A stretch of 64,000 nt of DNA from Archilochus colubris (Eukaryota; Chordata; Aves; Apodiformes; Trochilidae). The stretch lies in contig CM041084.1 of NCBI GenBank assembly GCA_023079485.1, forward strand, positions 66,187,709 to 66,251,708. Direction: 5' to 3'. The notes beneath the pieces were generated by a model, which was not told the DNA's origin, searched no databases, and saw only the letters and a list, made by a program, of their open reading frames with translations. Made by a program: the position numbers and the translations under genes. This document shows, piece by piece, positions 53,594 to 64,000 of the stretch (position 1 is the first letter of the stretch; each line of letters begins with the position of its first letter).

Positions 53594-54846
53594 GCCGCAT
53601 ACAAGAGAAGACAAGGCCTGTAATAAAGCTGCTCAGGGATCTCCAATTGGAAATCCTCCTGGCAGCCCAGCTTCTTTCATGCAGAGGATGCATCTTCTTC
53701 TTTCATTCTCTCTCCATTCCTGTCCCTAATGACTCTCAGTATACCTGGAAATTAGGAAGCTGACTAAGCTCCCTAAAAACTGGTCTGGTCAGTCAGTCAC
53801 CCCCACTCTAAAGCGGTGAAAGCAGACAGTTTGACATCTCAGCAGATCAAGTCTCAGACTTACAGGGGTAGAACTGCCAGCAAACATTTAAAGTATCTTT
53901 TTTTACCTCAAGTCCAGTTGCTGTCACAGCTCCTCTCCCAAAAGTCAGGAGAGATTTTCAGCGCATTTTTGGGTTGCTGACTTGAAGCCTGTAGGATAAA
54001 CTCCACTCGGGGTTGTTCCAAAGTCAGAAAATGTTGCTTGAAAGAAGAAAGCAGAAAAAACCTGCAATTCTCGCACAATCACTTCAGTCCAAGAGCCACA
54101 GCTTTAGCACTGCCAGCTTCCCATCTCATTAAGTGTCTTGCAACACTTGTTTTTGTAATCATTTTCCATGCTGTCTACACAAAAAGCTATCTCAGAAGCT
54201 AGGAGAACTACATTCCTTAAACATGGACCCTTTCCAGACTCACCCCAAACCTTTCTCTGCTTAAGATCCTATACATACATGAACACGCAGATCACTACAA
54301 GCCCAGCAGTTAATTCTCTAGTTGCCCTAATTTTGAGGCTAAACACTTCCTGAACTTCTCCGTTCCTGATGTTTCCCTATCTTTCAGGGAAGCCAGGCTG
54401 CCTCCTGCTTTCTCTCCATTCACAGTTGCCAAGACCCCACTGCAGCTTACCAAGATGCTCTTCCTTAAGCCACAGAAGTGCCACCATGCATGCAGGGGGC
54501 TGTCCACAGTAACTACAACACACACAGCATCTTTCTTTCCAAGAACTTCCTAGTGAACAGTTCCTTGTTTTCCAGCTTTGTCTCTTCAAGAATACCTTTT
54601 TTTAAGATGCAGACACCTCCTCTCTCCTCATCACCTCCACTCAGAAAGACCAAAGCATGCTGATCCCCTGGGCAGATGGCAAGGCCTCAGAATCAGGGGC
54701 TGCTTTCTGGTCTTGAACCAACCTTAGGCAAGACACAGAGCACCAGCCGCTCCTCCAGAAACTTCCAAAATCCAAACTTTCCACTCACCACCTTCACTTG
54801 TCAGGCTTTACCCTAACAAAAGAAGCCACAAACAGGCAGCAAGGTC

Positions 54847-55343
54847 ACCGGCCAGCCGCCTGGGATCTGACTGACTGCTGACAAGCCCTTGGGAGGGAGA
54901 GAAGAAGACCCAGTTGCAGCTGGGAGGTCACCTCCCTTATGCCTTCTTCTCCACCCCTACCCTGCCTCAGTGACCGGGCCCCGGCCCTCAGCTCAGGGTG
55001 CTCCCGGGGCACAACGGACACATAACGGCCGAGCACCTCCAACGGACACAGCTCCCAACGGCACCTGCACCCTCTCAGCTCCTCCAGCAGCGCCACAGAC
55101 CCACCCAGACACGGACACGGACCCAGGCCCGGCACCGCCAGCCCAGAACTGTGACACAGCACCAAACGGTGGCCGTCGCCCGAACTCGGAGCCTACCCTC
55201 GCAAGGCCACTGTGATTTTGTGATCTGACTAAGTCAAGACGAGCCCCATTTTGGAAAGCTTTTTGAGAACTACATTCAGTTTCAATTCCCTCCAGTTTCT
55301 GCACGAGGAGCAGAAAATCCTCCGACGCTCACGCTGTGTGCGT
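54847..55343. promoter_or_regulatory. CpG cluster, candidate promoter or non-coding first exon
   Basis: I count 27 CpG dinucleotides here, 19 of them within 54961-55201, in a window that is otherwise CpG-poor. The core is G+C-rich. Such clusters in vertebrates often mark promoters. It lies about 21.5 kb upstream of exon A, a plausible distance for a RREB1 first exon. A donor-like AAGGTG|GTGAGT occurs on the minus strand near 54788. No TATA box or transcript evidence is available, and the strand is uncertain. The open frames of about 100-110 codons on both strands here are expected from G+C-rich DNA and resemble no protein. Confidence 0.4.
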
Positions 55344-57974
55344 AGGGCCCTGAAAGCTGACAGAAATAGCCAAAAGGATGAGGGCAGAATAATTTACAGA
55401 TTCACCTGTGATGAAACCTACTTTCCAAAAGGTTTTAGAAATAACTACGACCAGATGCAATGCTGTGCTGAAATTAATATGTTAACTCAGAAGGGAAATG
55501 ATTTTTTAAATCACTATGGCTTTAGGTTCTCTATTTCTATTTATTTACCGTTTCAAAAGCCAAGGAAAATCAGTCTCCTGTAGAATTTTTTCACCTCGAG
55601 TTACATGCAATACAGGAATTGGTATCTTTGCATCTTTCCTATGTATTCATATTACAGAATCAATGGTAAAAATACAAGGATGCATACCAACAAGGTCCAT
55701 AACCACACCTTTGCATTAAAAAGATTACTGAGCAATCCAACAAAAGGGTGCTTACTGTTAATGCATACAGTTCTGTGACACTCAGCCCATTTGCAATCTG
55801 TAATACTGATATAATTTAACACTGAATATAAAGGGATCCATGTTTCCCTACCAATCAGATGTAGTAAATCCACAGAAGTCTAAACTATACCAGTCAAGAC
55901 ATGGAAAAATCAGGCCTTTGGGATGCTATGGTACTCTCTCCTGCGTGGTTAATTTTGATGAGCTTGTTGAAGCACAGCTTTTAGACAAGTGCTTTTTCAC
56001 ACAAAGTCATCCATAGCTCAGAGACGATTAATCATAATTTATTACTCACCTTCTGGCAACACCCACTTTAAGCTAGGCACTGTCCAGACACATCAAGAAA
56101 GATAGCACTAGTCTGAAGGCTCAGTGGCAAAAGGGAGCCATTTCCGAGACCCAATCCCGATGAACAGACAGCTACAGACACCCATGGTACTGTGCACGAT
56201 CTGCCAGAATAAAGCTGCTCACAGGATAACTTAAACACAAATGAAATTATTTCAACGTGTGCATTAAATACAATGGCTCTACCTACTTTTCAGTGCTTGT
56301 GAACTGCTACTGGTTCTGCGGTACAAGTAAATCTTGATAAAGAATTTTGCTGAAGATATATGGAGAATCTTCATAGACTTATAGATCAGTGCACCTCATG
56401 TGGTTACAGTACACTGGCAAGTAGTTATTGTGTTCTTCTGCAGCATTAGTAACTTCTCAAACAAAGAAGCCTGATTGAGGCAGACAGTGAGGGGCTTATC
56501 AGCTTAGGAAATGGGAAGGATGGTCCAATTAACTGCCAAGCAGTCAGACATAATTCACTCTGACGAGGCCAGTCAGAGACAAGTCAGAGAAATGCATGTG
56601 CTGTCCATTTATGTAACACCCAAGCATTTTCCTCTGGAAAGCCCACCCCCTCCTGGAAGTGCTGCCGAGCTAAGGAGCAAGCCACTGGAAGAAAATTCAC
56701 CTGTATGGATCTTCAACGTACAACACCCTCTCTGATGAAGAGACTGTCTCAGTGATACAGGAGACACTGCCAGTCACTGAGCTGCTGGATTCAGGTACTA
56801 ATAGCCATAACTCAGCAGACAGCCAGAAAGCTCAAGGTTATCTGGGGTCTCATGCATCAAGGAACAGGTCAAGGCACAAAAAAGGCAAAAACATTCCACC
56901 CCTGCTTAGGTAGGCAAGCTCCATCTCCTTTTCCTGAACCACTTCTCCTAGCATAGAAATAGTCAGAATGTTACTGTAATAATTTCACAATGCTAGAAAA
57001 CTTGAAGAAGAATTTAAAATAAAAAAGCTGAAGGCAAACCAGATGTAACAACTGATTAAGAAAGCTGTGACCCTTGGTGCAGGGTTGCTCTTCATGTCCT
57101 CTGACGTACTCAGGACCCTGCTAGCACCAGGTAAACAAAAAAGAAGATGTAGAGAAAGAGGAAGGGAATAAATTCTATGAAAGATGCTGGAATGAAAAGA
57201 GAAGGTACTCAGTGAATAACAATTCTAGCTTGGGACCCATCACCTATGAGGCAACAGGCATTTAAAGTGGAGAAAGGAGAAAAAAAGAAAGAACACAAAA
57301 AATCCCAGAAACACTGATCGATAAATACGAGCTTCATCTGACATTTGCATAAAAAGTGGAACCCTTATTCTGCAACAAAAATGCACACATGGACCAAACC
57401 CATCCTTTGATAAGGTACCTTGTTTTGTACACTTCTCTTCCTTTTTCAAAGTGCTTAGTCTTAAAACTGTTGTGATCAGGTAGCTTTACACACTGTGAGC
57501 AGGAGTGTAAAAATCCCCAGTTGTGTGGAATATTTATGTTACATATGGCAACATCCCATTTGCCAGCCGGTTACCAGGAGCTGAGGAATCTGTGTGGTAC
57601 TAGCAAAGTCGCCTTGCAGCAGGGTGTTATAGCGAGCACAAACCGGACTATATATGGTATGTTTGCTGAATGATTAGGCAAAACACGTTAGAGAAGAAAT
57701 GATGTCTAGTATTAGATGCTGGGCTTGCTGCTGCAAGGCAAACTGTCTTGCTCGGAAAGCAGTTTGTCACATACTCCTCATATGCTTCTGGCAGCGGCTG
57801 CCAGTGAAACCTCTAGAACAGGAACAGGTTATGCTACACGTAATGATTAACTATGTGGAGGATCAGCCCTCTGAGCTCCACCCGCCAGTGCTCCCTGTCT
57901 CCTTGCTGCTCTTCCTCCCCCGCTCCTTTTTTGCCCAGGACTGTTTGCAAGGTAACCCGGTGGAGGGCACGAAG

Positions 57975-57976
<2 letters not shown>

Positions 57977-58013
<37 letters not shown>
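57977..58013. repeat. (AC)n microsatellite
   Basis: Thirty-seven bases of uninterrupted AC alternation. Long frames on both strands through it are repeat artefacts. Confidence 0.95.
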
Positions 58014-58015
<2 letters not shown>

Positions 58016-58070
58016 CACACATACAAACACACAGGCACACATATAAACACACAGGCACACACACACACGG
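58011..58070. repeat. 20-bp minisatellite, three units
   Basis: Units starting at 58011, 58031 and 58051 share ACAGGCACACA; the first two differ by one base, the third diverges to plain CA repeats. It grew out of the adjoining AC microsatellite. Confidence 0.85.
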
Positions 58071-58131
58071 GCACATGCCGCCCAGAGCACTGCTTCTGCG
58101 GCAGGATGACGGGCACGGACAAGTGCACCCT

Positions 58132-58149
58132 CTGTTTCTTAAGAAACAG
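58132..58149. repeat. 18-bp perfect palindrome
   Basis: CTGTTTCTTAAGAAACAG is its own reverse complement. It could be a binding site for a dimeric factor, but chance is possible. Confidence 0.85.
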
Positions 58150-58675
58150 CTGGCAGCAGGCGAGCAAGAGCTGCAACCATCCGCCTGCCCCACGTTCAAA
58201 CCCAGTCAGCACAGGACTATTTCATAACGACGAGGAGGGGGGGAAATCCTGAAAGCGTACAGAGGGAGGAGGGTGCACTGAAGATGCCTTAAAGCACAGC
58301 AGAAAGTTCGTATTTGGCTTCAGCGTCCTGCCTAACCTGTTTTGTGGTATGTTCCGGTTAACTCTCCTTTTGGTGGAAGTTTTTTAGAGGGTTTTTGGGT
58401 TTTTTTGGCAACTAGACCCAAGCTGCAGTGCCTTCTCTCCTCAGACTCCTTTCATGCTCCATCGCACTCTAGCACAAACACAGGCACATGGAAAGGAGAC
58501 ACCAGAAAACAAAACGCTGGATGCATCACAGACTGAAACTGGATGCACAATTTCTTTACTCGAGGGAACTGGATCTTCCTTAAACAACTCACCAGGACTG
58601 CCATCCTTCAAGAGTCTAACTTCCTAAGTTCATTGCCCTTTCTCTACAATAGCAGCTCCTGCAGCTACTCGAAAA

Positions 58676-58752
58676 AAACCAAAACTAAGTAAAGTGGCAA
58701 GGGGGTGGGGAAACAAAGCCAAAAAAACCCAACAAACAAAACCAAAACCACA
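58676..58752. repeat. A/C-rich low-complexity tract
   Basis: Interrupted A-runs with CC and CCC groups, of the same style as the other A/C tracts in the window. Confidence 0.7.
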
Positions 58753-61700
58753 CACCCAGAAGACTGCATGCCACGCTGATATAACCAGAGCATGCTGCTG
58801 GGGCAGCAGCAGTGATCACAGCATCAGGACATACCTTCATCACCACAGCAGATTTATGTCTTCATTGTGCACAGTATTCACAGGGTTAATAGCCTGAAGA
58901 TCAGGAATGTACCTGCTAAGCAACAAAAGCATCAACTCAAAGCTGTGCTGCATGTTTTTTGACAGGAGTTAAGCAGTTGGTAACCAGTGGCAAGAACCTG
59001 GTGGTGGTTCAGTAGCCATTTTAAGCAGCAGACATATTAATCATGGGAGTGAAGTAACAAAAGAAGCAGGGTCCAAAACATGCTACAGAAACAAGGACCC
59101 CTAAAAGCACAGGAACTCACAGATACCCCTGTTGTGTGTAAAATAAACTTAGAGAAGACAGCAAAGAAAAAAAAATTATTACATGACCTCCAGAGCACAG
59201 CAAATCCCTCAGTGCAGTGAGTGCTAGGCATCAGAAACTTCCTGGTTTCCAGGCTGTTGTTTCACATGTTTTCTGAGGAGTTTTCATGCTGTGGGAAAGA
59301 TTTCTAAGTACACTGAAAGTAAGCCTGCAACATCCCCTTCCACTCCCACAGCAAGTATGCAGTCCATAAAAGACTGAAGTGCTGGAAACATATGCTTGAG
59401 CAAAGACTGCATTTTTAAAAACTGTATCAAGAGTTTTAGCACTTGATGCATTTAAGAAAACTATTTTGCTATCCTTTTTTCAAGGCAGCAAGGGAGGGGG
59501 GAATATGGAGCAAGTGAGTGCGAGCACGTGAGACGCATGCAGTGTGTAACTTGAACACCGTTTTACAGATGTATTTACTATACTGCTTTTCTTTGGGGGC
59601 TTTTCAGGCCGGGATGGCCTTTGTCTCTGTGCACTATATGCTAGCCAGCTTATAACAAATGAGCAATCACAGAGAAAGCAGATCTGGCTTCTTTTCTGAA
59701 TCCGCTGGGATGCCGAGACACGAATATATGCCTGAAAAACTTCTGTCCGGTTCCGAATCCGATCAATCCCTTTGGTCACGCGAGAGCCTGAAGTCTGGTA
59801 CAATTATTAACTGTGCTACAGTCACATGAAAGAGAACAAGCTTCCCCCCTCCCACCCTCATCCCATGGGTAACATTACGTGGGCAGTGAATATATGAAGG
59901 AACATGGTGGCGGGGGGGAGGGTGAAAAACCTCAACAGAAAGGCTACAAAGCTGAACTTTTTATTATTATTTCCTTTTGGTGAATGGATTATTAAATTTC
60001 AGGGAAGCCTGCCTGATGCTCAGACACGTTCTGGTACCCACAGGAGGGTGAAGTGGGGAATGCTCATCTTCTCCACTCACCATTGCCTTCTGTAAGGAGG
60101 GAAAATTAGAGGTGCTTCCAGTTTTCCGCATTTCCTAAACACAATGACGACAGAGCACAGAAAGTATTTTTACTAAAGCATGAGTGAGTGACTTCTAGGC
60201 TGGTGAGGTTGGTTTGGAAGTGTTCGGATGTGTTGGGAGGGCGAGACACTCAACAGGTATGAGAAAGGAAAGATGGGGAAAAGAGCCCATTGTGCTCCTG
60301 AGGAGAAACTCCTGGCATCTAGACAAATGAGGCATGCACTGTAGACTAAAACTCTAAGCTGTGATTCAGCTGCTGGGACCACAACCTCATGCAACCTCCC
60401 TGTTTTACAGCCTGTGCTCATGTAAGTCAGAATGGGGAAGGCACTTTTCAAAAGCTGCTTTACAGGGCTGAGGGGGAAAGGGCAGAGAAACAACAGAGCA
60501 GTACCCACTAACCCCCAACTGCACCCCCGCACTTCCCAGTCCACCAGAAGGCCAGTGTTGCATTATTTTAAGTGTAAACCAAGCATTGCATGTGTGTACT
60601 CTGTAGAAACCTGTGCTGGAAAATATTAAAGACTGCATCTTGTTCTTGGACAGGAGCCGCACTCGATGGCCACGCAGCCCCTCTGGTGTCCCTCGACACA
60701 TCCTGACCCAGCAAAGCAGCCCAGAGCTATGACCACTGTTTCAGCCAAAAGCAGGGAATTGCACTGACGCTTGAAGGGGGTGAGTGGGACAAGCAGTGAG
60801 AAAGAGCACCCGGGCTCACACCAGTGACGTTTCCCAGACATAGCTAAAAATGTAAAGCATGGTGCATCTTTAAGTGATTACATCTATACGGTCTCCACTT
60901 AAAAAGAAAACGGGTGGGGGGAATACAGTAGGTTGATAACATGCAATAAAACATAAACAAGAACATAGGCTTTCAAAGTGCTATGTGTATTTTCAGTTCT
61001 TCTTGAGTATGTCCTCAATAAAGCAACTACATTTGTAATGTTACACCACACATCCATTTTATAAAATATTTTAAAGTGTGCTTTTGCCTTGGTCTGCCTA
61101 CACAAAATAATGAAGAAATTTCACTCATCAGGAACTCCCTAAGAAAAATAAACCTTAAAATAGCACAGAACACTCACTTGAGTTTCTGCAAAACCGCTGC
61201 TCTTTATGTATTTCGCATCTGAAAACTTTTGAGTCTCACACGTGCACACACAAAAGGCAGACAGACTGCTGCTGTGGACAAAATGGTGCCATTTAAGACA
61301 AAAATCTGGTTTATGCATAGCCTGGCTGTAGTGCATGCTGGTCCTAAGCAGAGTGGGATGCAGCCAGTTATATCGAACAGTTGTGCCCTCAGCAACAAAT
61401 GGTGCATTCATAAAACTGGAAAAGCCTCTGTCTAGGGGCTTGCTGCTCTGCAAGGGAAACAATCGCTTGCTGACATTTTCTGAGGGAGGGTATGGCAAAA
61501 GGAGGTTGAGAGGGAGAAGTACGAACTACAGGAAAGTTACATAGAGAAGAAATGCCAAAATATAAGGGTAAAAAACCCGCATCTGCCAGATTTACCTTTG
61601 CGTTCTTCCTGTGTTAGTTAGCACTGAACAAAAGAGCAAGGCCACCTGAAAAAGACATGCAGTTGGAAAACACATGGGCAGTCAAGAGTTTAGAAGAAAA

Positions 61701-62965
61701 AGAAGAAGGAGGTAAGAAAAAAGGTTTCTTGTAGAACGCTGGCCCATGAAGAAGCGACAGACATCATCACGCAGTCTGCACTACACAATGCAGCATCTGA
61801 CAGGCAGTTTCTCACAAGTTGCTTACCCTTGCCTTTATTAGCTATGCCACCTCCACACTGGTAACTAAAAGCCAACATCTGGTACTAGCTAAATGTCAGC
61901 ACAGACAATCCCTTTAATAAAAATTTAAAGAGTCTGGGTCCCAACAAGGAGGTCATTAGTGCTTTGAATCTCAGACCCTACACAAGAGCTGCAAGACTGA
62001 AACAATCCAGGCACTTAAACCAAGCAGAGCGGAGACTTTGGTGTGTGCTAGGCCACCTCTCTAGGCCTCCTGCCACCCCACACACGGATGCTCAACTCAC
62101 ATCTGGTCAACACTCCACACTAATCGAGGCTATGGATGCCCAGGCCCTGCTGCAGCATGGGAGGATGCTGTACAGTCTGCCCTTGGCCCAGGAAGCCCTA
62201 GCTCCTGAAGCAGAAATGCCAGGCATCACTGCCTGCCCCAAACACATCTGGTACCTGGGTCACTACAGCTGAATCCTGCTTGCGCCCGAGACGCACCCAT
62301 GCAAGTCAATGCAAAAGTGCTCCTACACGTCAGCTAAACAGCATAGCTTATTAAGCATACCTGTCACCTTCTCTGATACTGAACTCAGTTACTGCATAAA
62401 AAAAACCCCAACCAAATCACACACTGTAACTGCAGTTCAGTAGGAGAGCCAGTGAAAGCTTCAGTAACAAGATAAATTAATTGAGGCCCACCCACACCTT
62501 GATAGGAAATAAAAAACCAAGCCTCTCCAGCACTCCTCTCTGTCCCAAGGCTGCTGTGGGACATCCGCCCTGTCCTTCTTGTTGCTCACACAACACAAAG
62601 GTCTCTCCCATCTCACACAATAAAAAATTTCTACCAAGCCAAACTTGACCACAATAGTTTGGGAGTAATGATACTGTATTCCCCAGTCAAGGGGAGCCCA
62701 GCTGAAGGAGGCAGGACTGAATTTTTGGGTAATGGCTGACAGAATGTCTTCACTATATTACCAAAATACTTTTTGCATTAGAGATTTAATAGAGTACTCT
62801 TGCATTGAAAGGTATCTTTGCACAGGTATCTGCAGAGGGCAAATCTAATTCCTCCTGTCCACAGCGCACCTAACAGTCTGCTGAGAATCTTTAATGAAAC
62901 AGTTTCATAGGGGAAAGGGACTGTGGTCTCACAGAATGACAGAACAAGTATTTTTCCACAAAGGT

Positions 62966-63236
62966 TAAAAAAGAAAAAGAAAAAAGAAAAAAAAAAGATG
63001 AAAAAGAAAGAAAAAAAAGAAATAAGAAAAAAAAGGGAAAAGAGGGAAAAGAGGGAAAAGAGGGAAAAGAGGGAAAAGAGGGAAAAGAGGGAAAAGAGGG
63101 AAAAGAGGGAAAAGAGGGAAAAGAGGGAAAAAGGAAGAAAAGGAAAAAAAGAAAAGAAAAAAAAAAGAAAAAAGAAAGTAAAAAAAAGAAAGAAAGAAAA
63201 AAATCCAAAAGAAAGAAAGAAAAAAAAACACGCAAA
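62966..63236. repeat. Purine-rich tract with 9-bp minisatellite
   Basis: Ten exact copies of GGGAAAAGA occupy 63035-63124, followed by a partial copy. They sit in an A/G tract that is purine-only from 63024 to 63178 and nearly so on both sides. The Phe/Leu/Ser-rich and Lys/Arg/Glu-rich open frames through it are repeat artefacts. Confidence 0.95.
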
Positions 63237-64000
63237 AAAGGATGAATCATTCTTCAAGAGTGAGCCCTTCCTGCACCTTGGTGCTATGAGCAGGTAAAAC
63301 CTGTGGGACTCCTGGAGTCAAAGCACAAATGCTGGGAGCACACACGGTCAGCTACAGTGGCAAGAACCAAGCAGAAACCATTGAATGAATGGTAATGCTT
63401 TTGTTCACCAGCTATGCACTGTAAATGATAGCTATTGCAATAAAGTTTTCACTGTATTTGCATACATCATTTCAATAAAACTGAATGAAAAGCCACTTCA
63501 TTAGCACCAGTTATCAGCTGGAGACCTACAGCAAATACAGAAGTGTGAATGCTTTTGCAGAGCTATGGAAGCAATCTAAAAATTGTCTTTCCGACTTTAT
63601 TCCTTGCTCAGTTTCCATGTAATGTTTTTACATGCAATGTTGTGTATGTGCTTCCACTAAACGTGCCCTTAGTACTAAATGAATGCATTTTAGAATTCCA
63701 GTAGCACACCATTTTCTCTACCTCCATACACTGCACAAAGGCCTCTAGCAAAACACATGACTGACTTCTTAGGAAAGGAAGTTTTGTTTGTTTTTATCTT
63801 AAATTGGAGAAGAAGTCGAAAACACCTGGGAAGCTGTGGGAGAACATCAACCAATTTAAAAGGAAAATCACATCCCAGTCTCCTGGAAAACTTTAAAATA
63901 AAGCTCTTTGGGAAGTTCATGAATAAGAAATGAAGAAAGAAGTTCTCAATTTGCAAAATTTTTTTCTTTTGACCATGGAGTCACAGAACACAAGTCTCCA

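Larger units (their letters stand above)
33287..54846. other. Upstream intron or 5' flanking DNA, no gene recognised
   Basis: This stretch precedes exon A in transcription. Because exon A starts at an acceptor, at least part of this is intron. It contains a GA microsatellite, a 13-bp inverted repeat (38279-38326), a C12 run, G+C-richer DNA around 39700-41400, A-runs, a CR1 fragment and a 15-bp duplication. Several open frames exceed 100 codons (for example 36059-36610 and 40945-41430) but resemble no protein and lack coding texture. Non-coding 5' exons could hide here. Confidence 0.7.
55344..64000. other. Distal upstream DNA, no gene recognised
   Basis: No exon is supported here. The region holds a CA microsatellite with a small minisatellite inside a moderately CpG-containing stretch (about 57700-58250), A/C-rich tracts and the purine minisatellite near the right edge. 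It may be part of a long first intron of RREB1 or lie upstream of the gene. Confidence 0.65.

Noticed and set aside
54845..55304. Open frames of 103-110 codons in the CpG cluster as a small gene
   Set aside because: Several frames on both strands are open at once, as expected where stop codons are rare in G+C-rich DNA. Pro/Ala/Arg/Gly bias reflects base composition.
57834..58227. Cys/Val-rich and His/Thr-rich proteins
   Set aside because: They are translations of the AC microsatellite and its 20-bp derivative.
62778..63297. Phe/Leu/Ser-rich or Lys/Arg/Glu-rich proteins
   Set aside because: They are translations of the purine minisatellite and its flanking A/G tract.
1..64000. Prokaryotic-type features, CRISPR arrays, tRNA or rRNA genes
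   Set aside because: None seen; the window has the gene structure and repeats of a vertebrate nuclear genome.

Overview
The window looks like bird nuclear DNA. It is A+T-rich and gene-poor, and carries a 5'-truncated CR1 LINE tail (about 51683-51892), the typical avian retroposon. Its only recognisable gene, read on the minus strand, is the 5' (N-terminal) part of RREB1, the Ras-responsive element binding protein 1, a multi-C2H2 zinc-finger transcription factor. I recognised RREB1 by recalling the vertebrate protein; no search was run.

Six coding exons were placed by reading frame, splice sites and protein continuity. In transcription order (high to low coordinates) they are A 33167-33286, B 31530-31732, C 26841-26930, D 25619-25782, E 7126-7270 and F 5839-5978. 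All five junctions keep one frame. The joined reading frame covers about 287 residues: an acidic N-terminal leader, a Ser/Pro-rich conserved segment, zinc fingers 1-3, a Pro/basic segment with a likely nuclear localisation signal, and zinc finger 4. The rest of RREB1 lies beyond position 1. The intron sizes are A-B 1434, B-C 4599, C-D 1058, D-E 18348 and E-F 1147 bp.

The region right of exon A (33287-64000, about 30.7 kb) has no coding exon I can support. Exon A begins at a strong splice acceptor, so the transcript starts further upstream. The best candidate for a promoter or non-coding first exon inside the window is a CpG cluster at 54847-55343, but this is an inference. The remainder is intronic or upstream DNA with microsatellites, a purine-rich 9-bp minisatellite, A/C-only tracts, poly-A/T runs and a few inverted repeats.

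The points most worth checking concern the gene. The B-C intron appears to use a GC donor. The usual mammalian start Met is replaced by Val, with an extra upstream coding exon. A G/U-only tract of about 130 nt abuts a good branch point before exon B. I see no operon, CRISPR array, tRNA, rRNA or other self-contained novel system.
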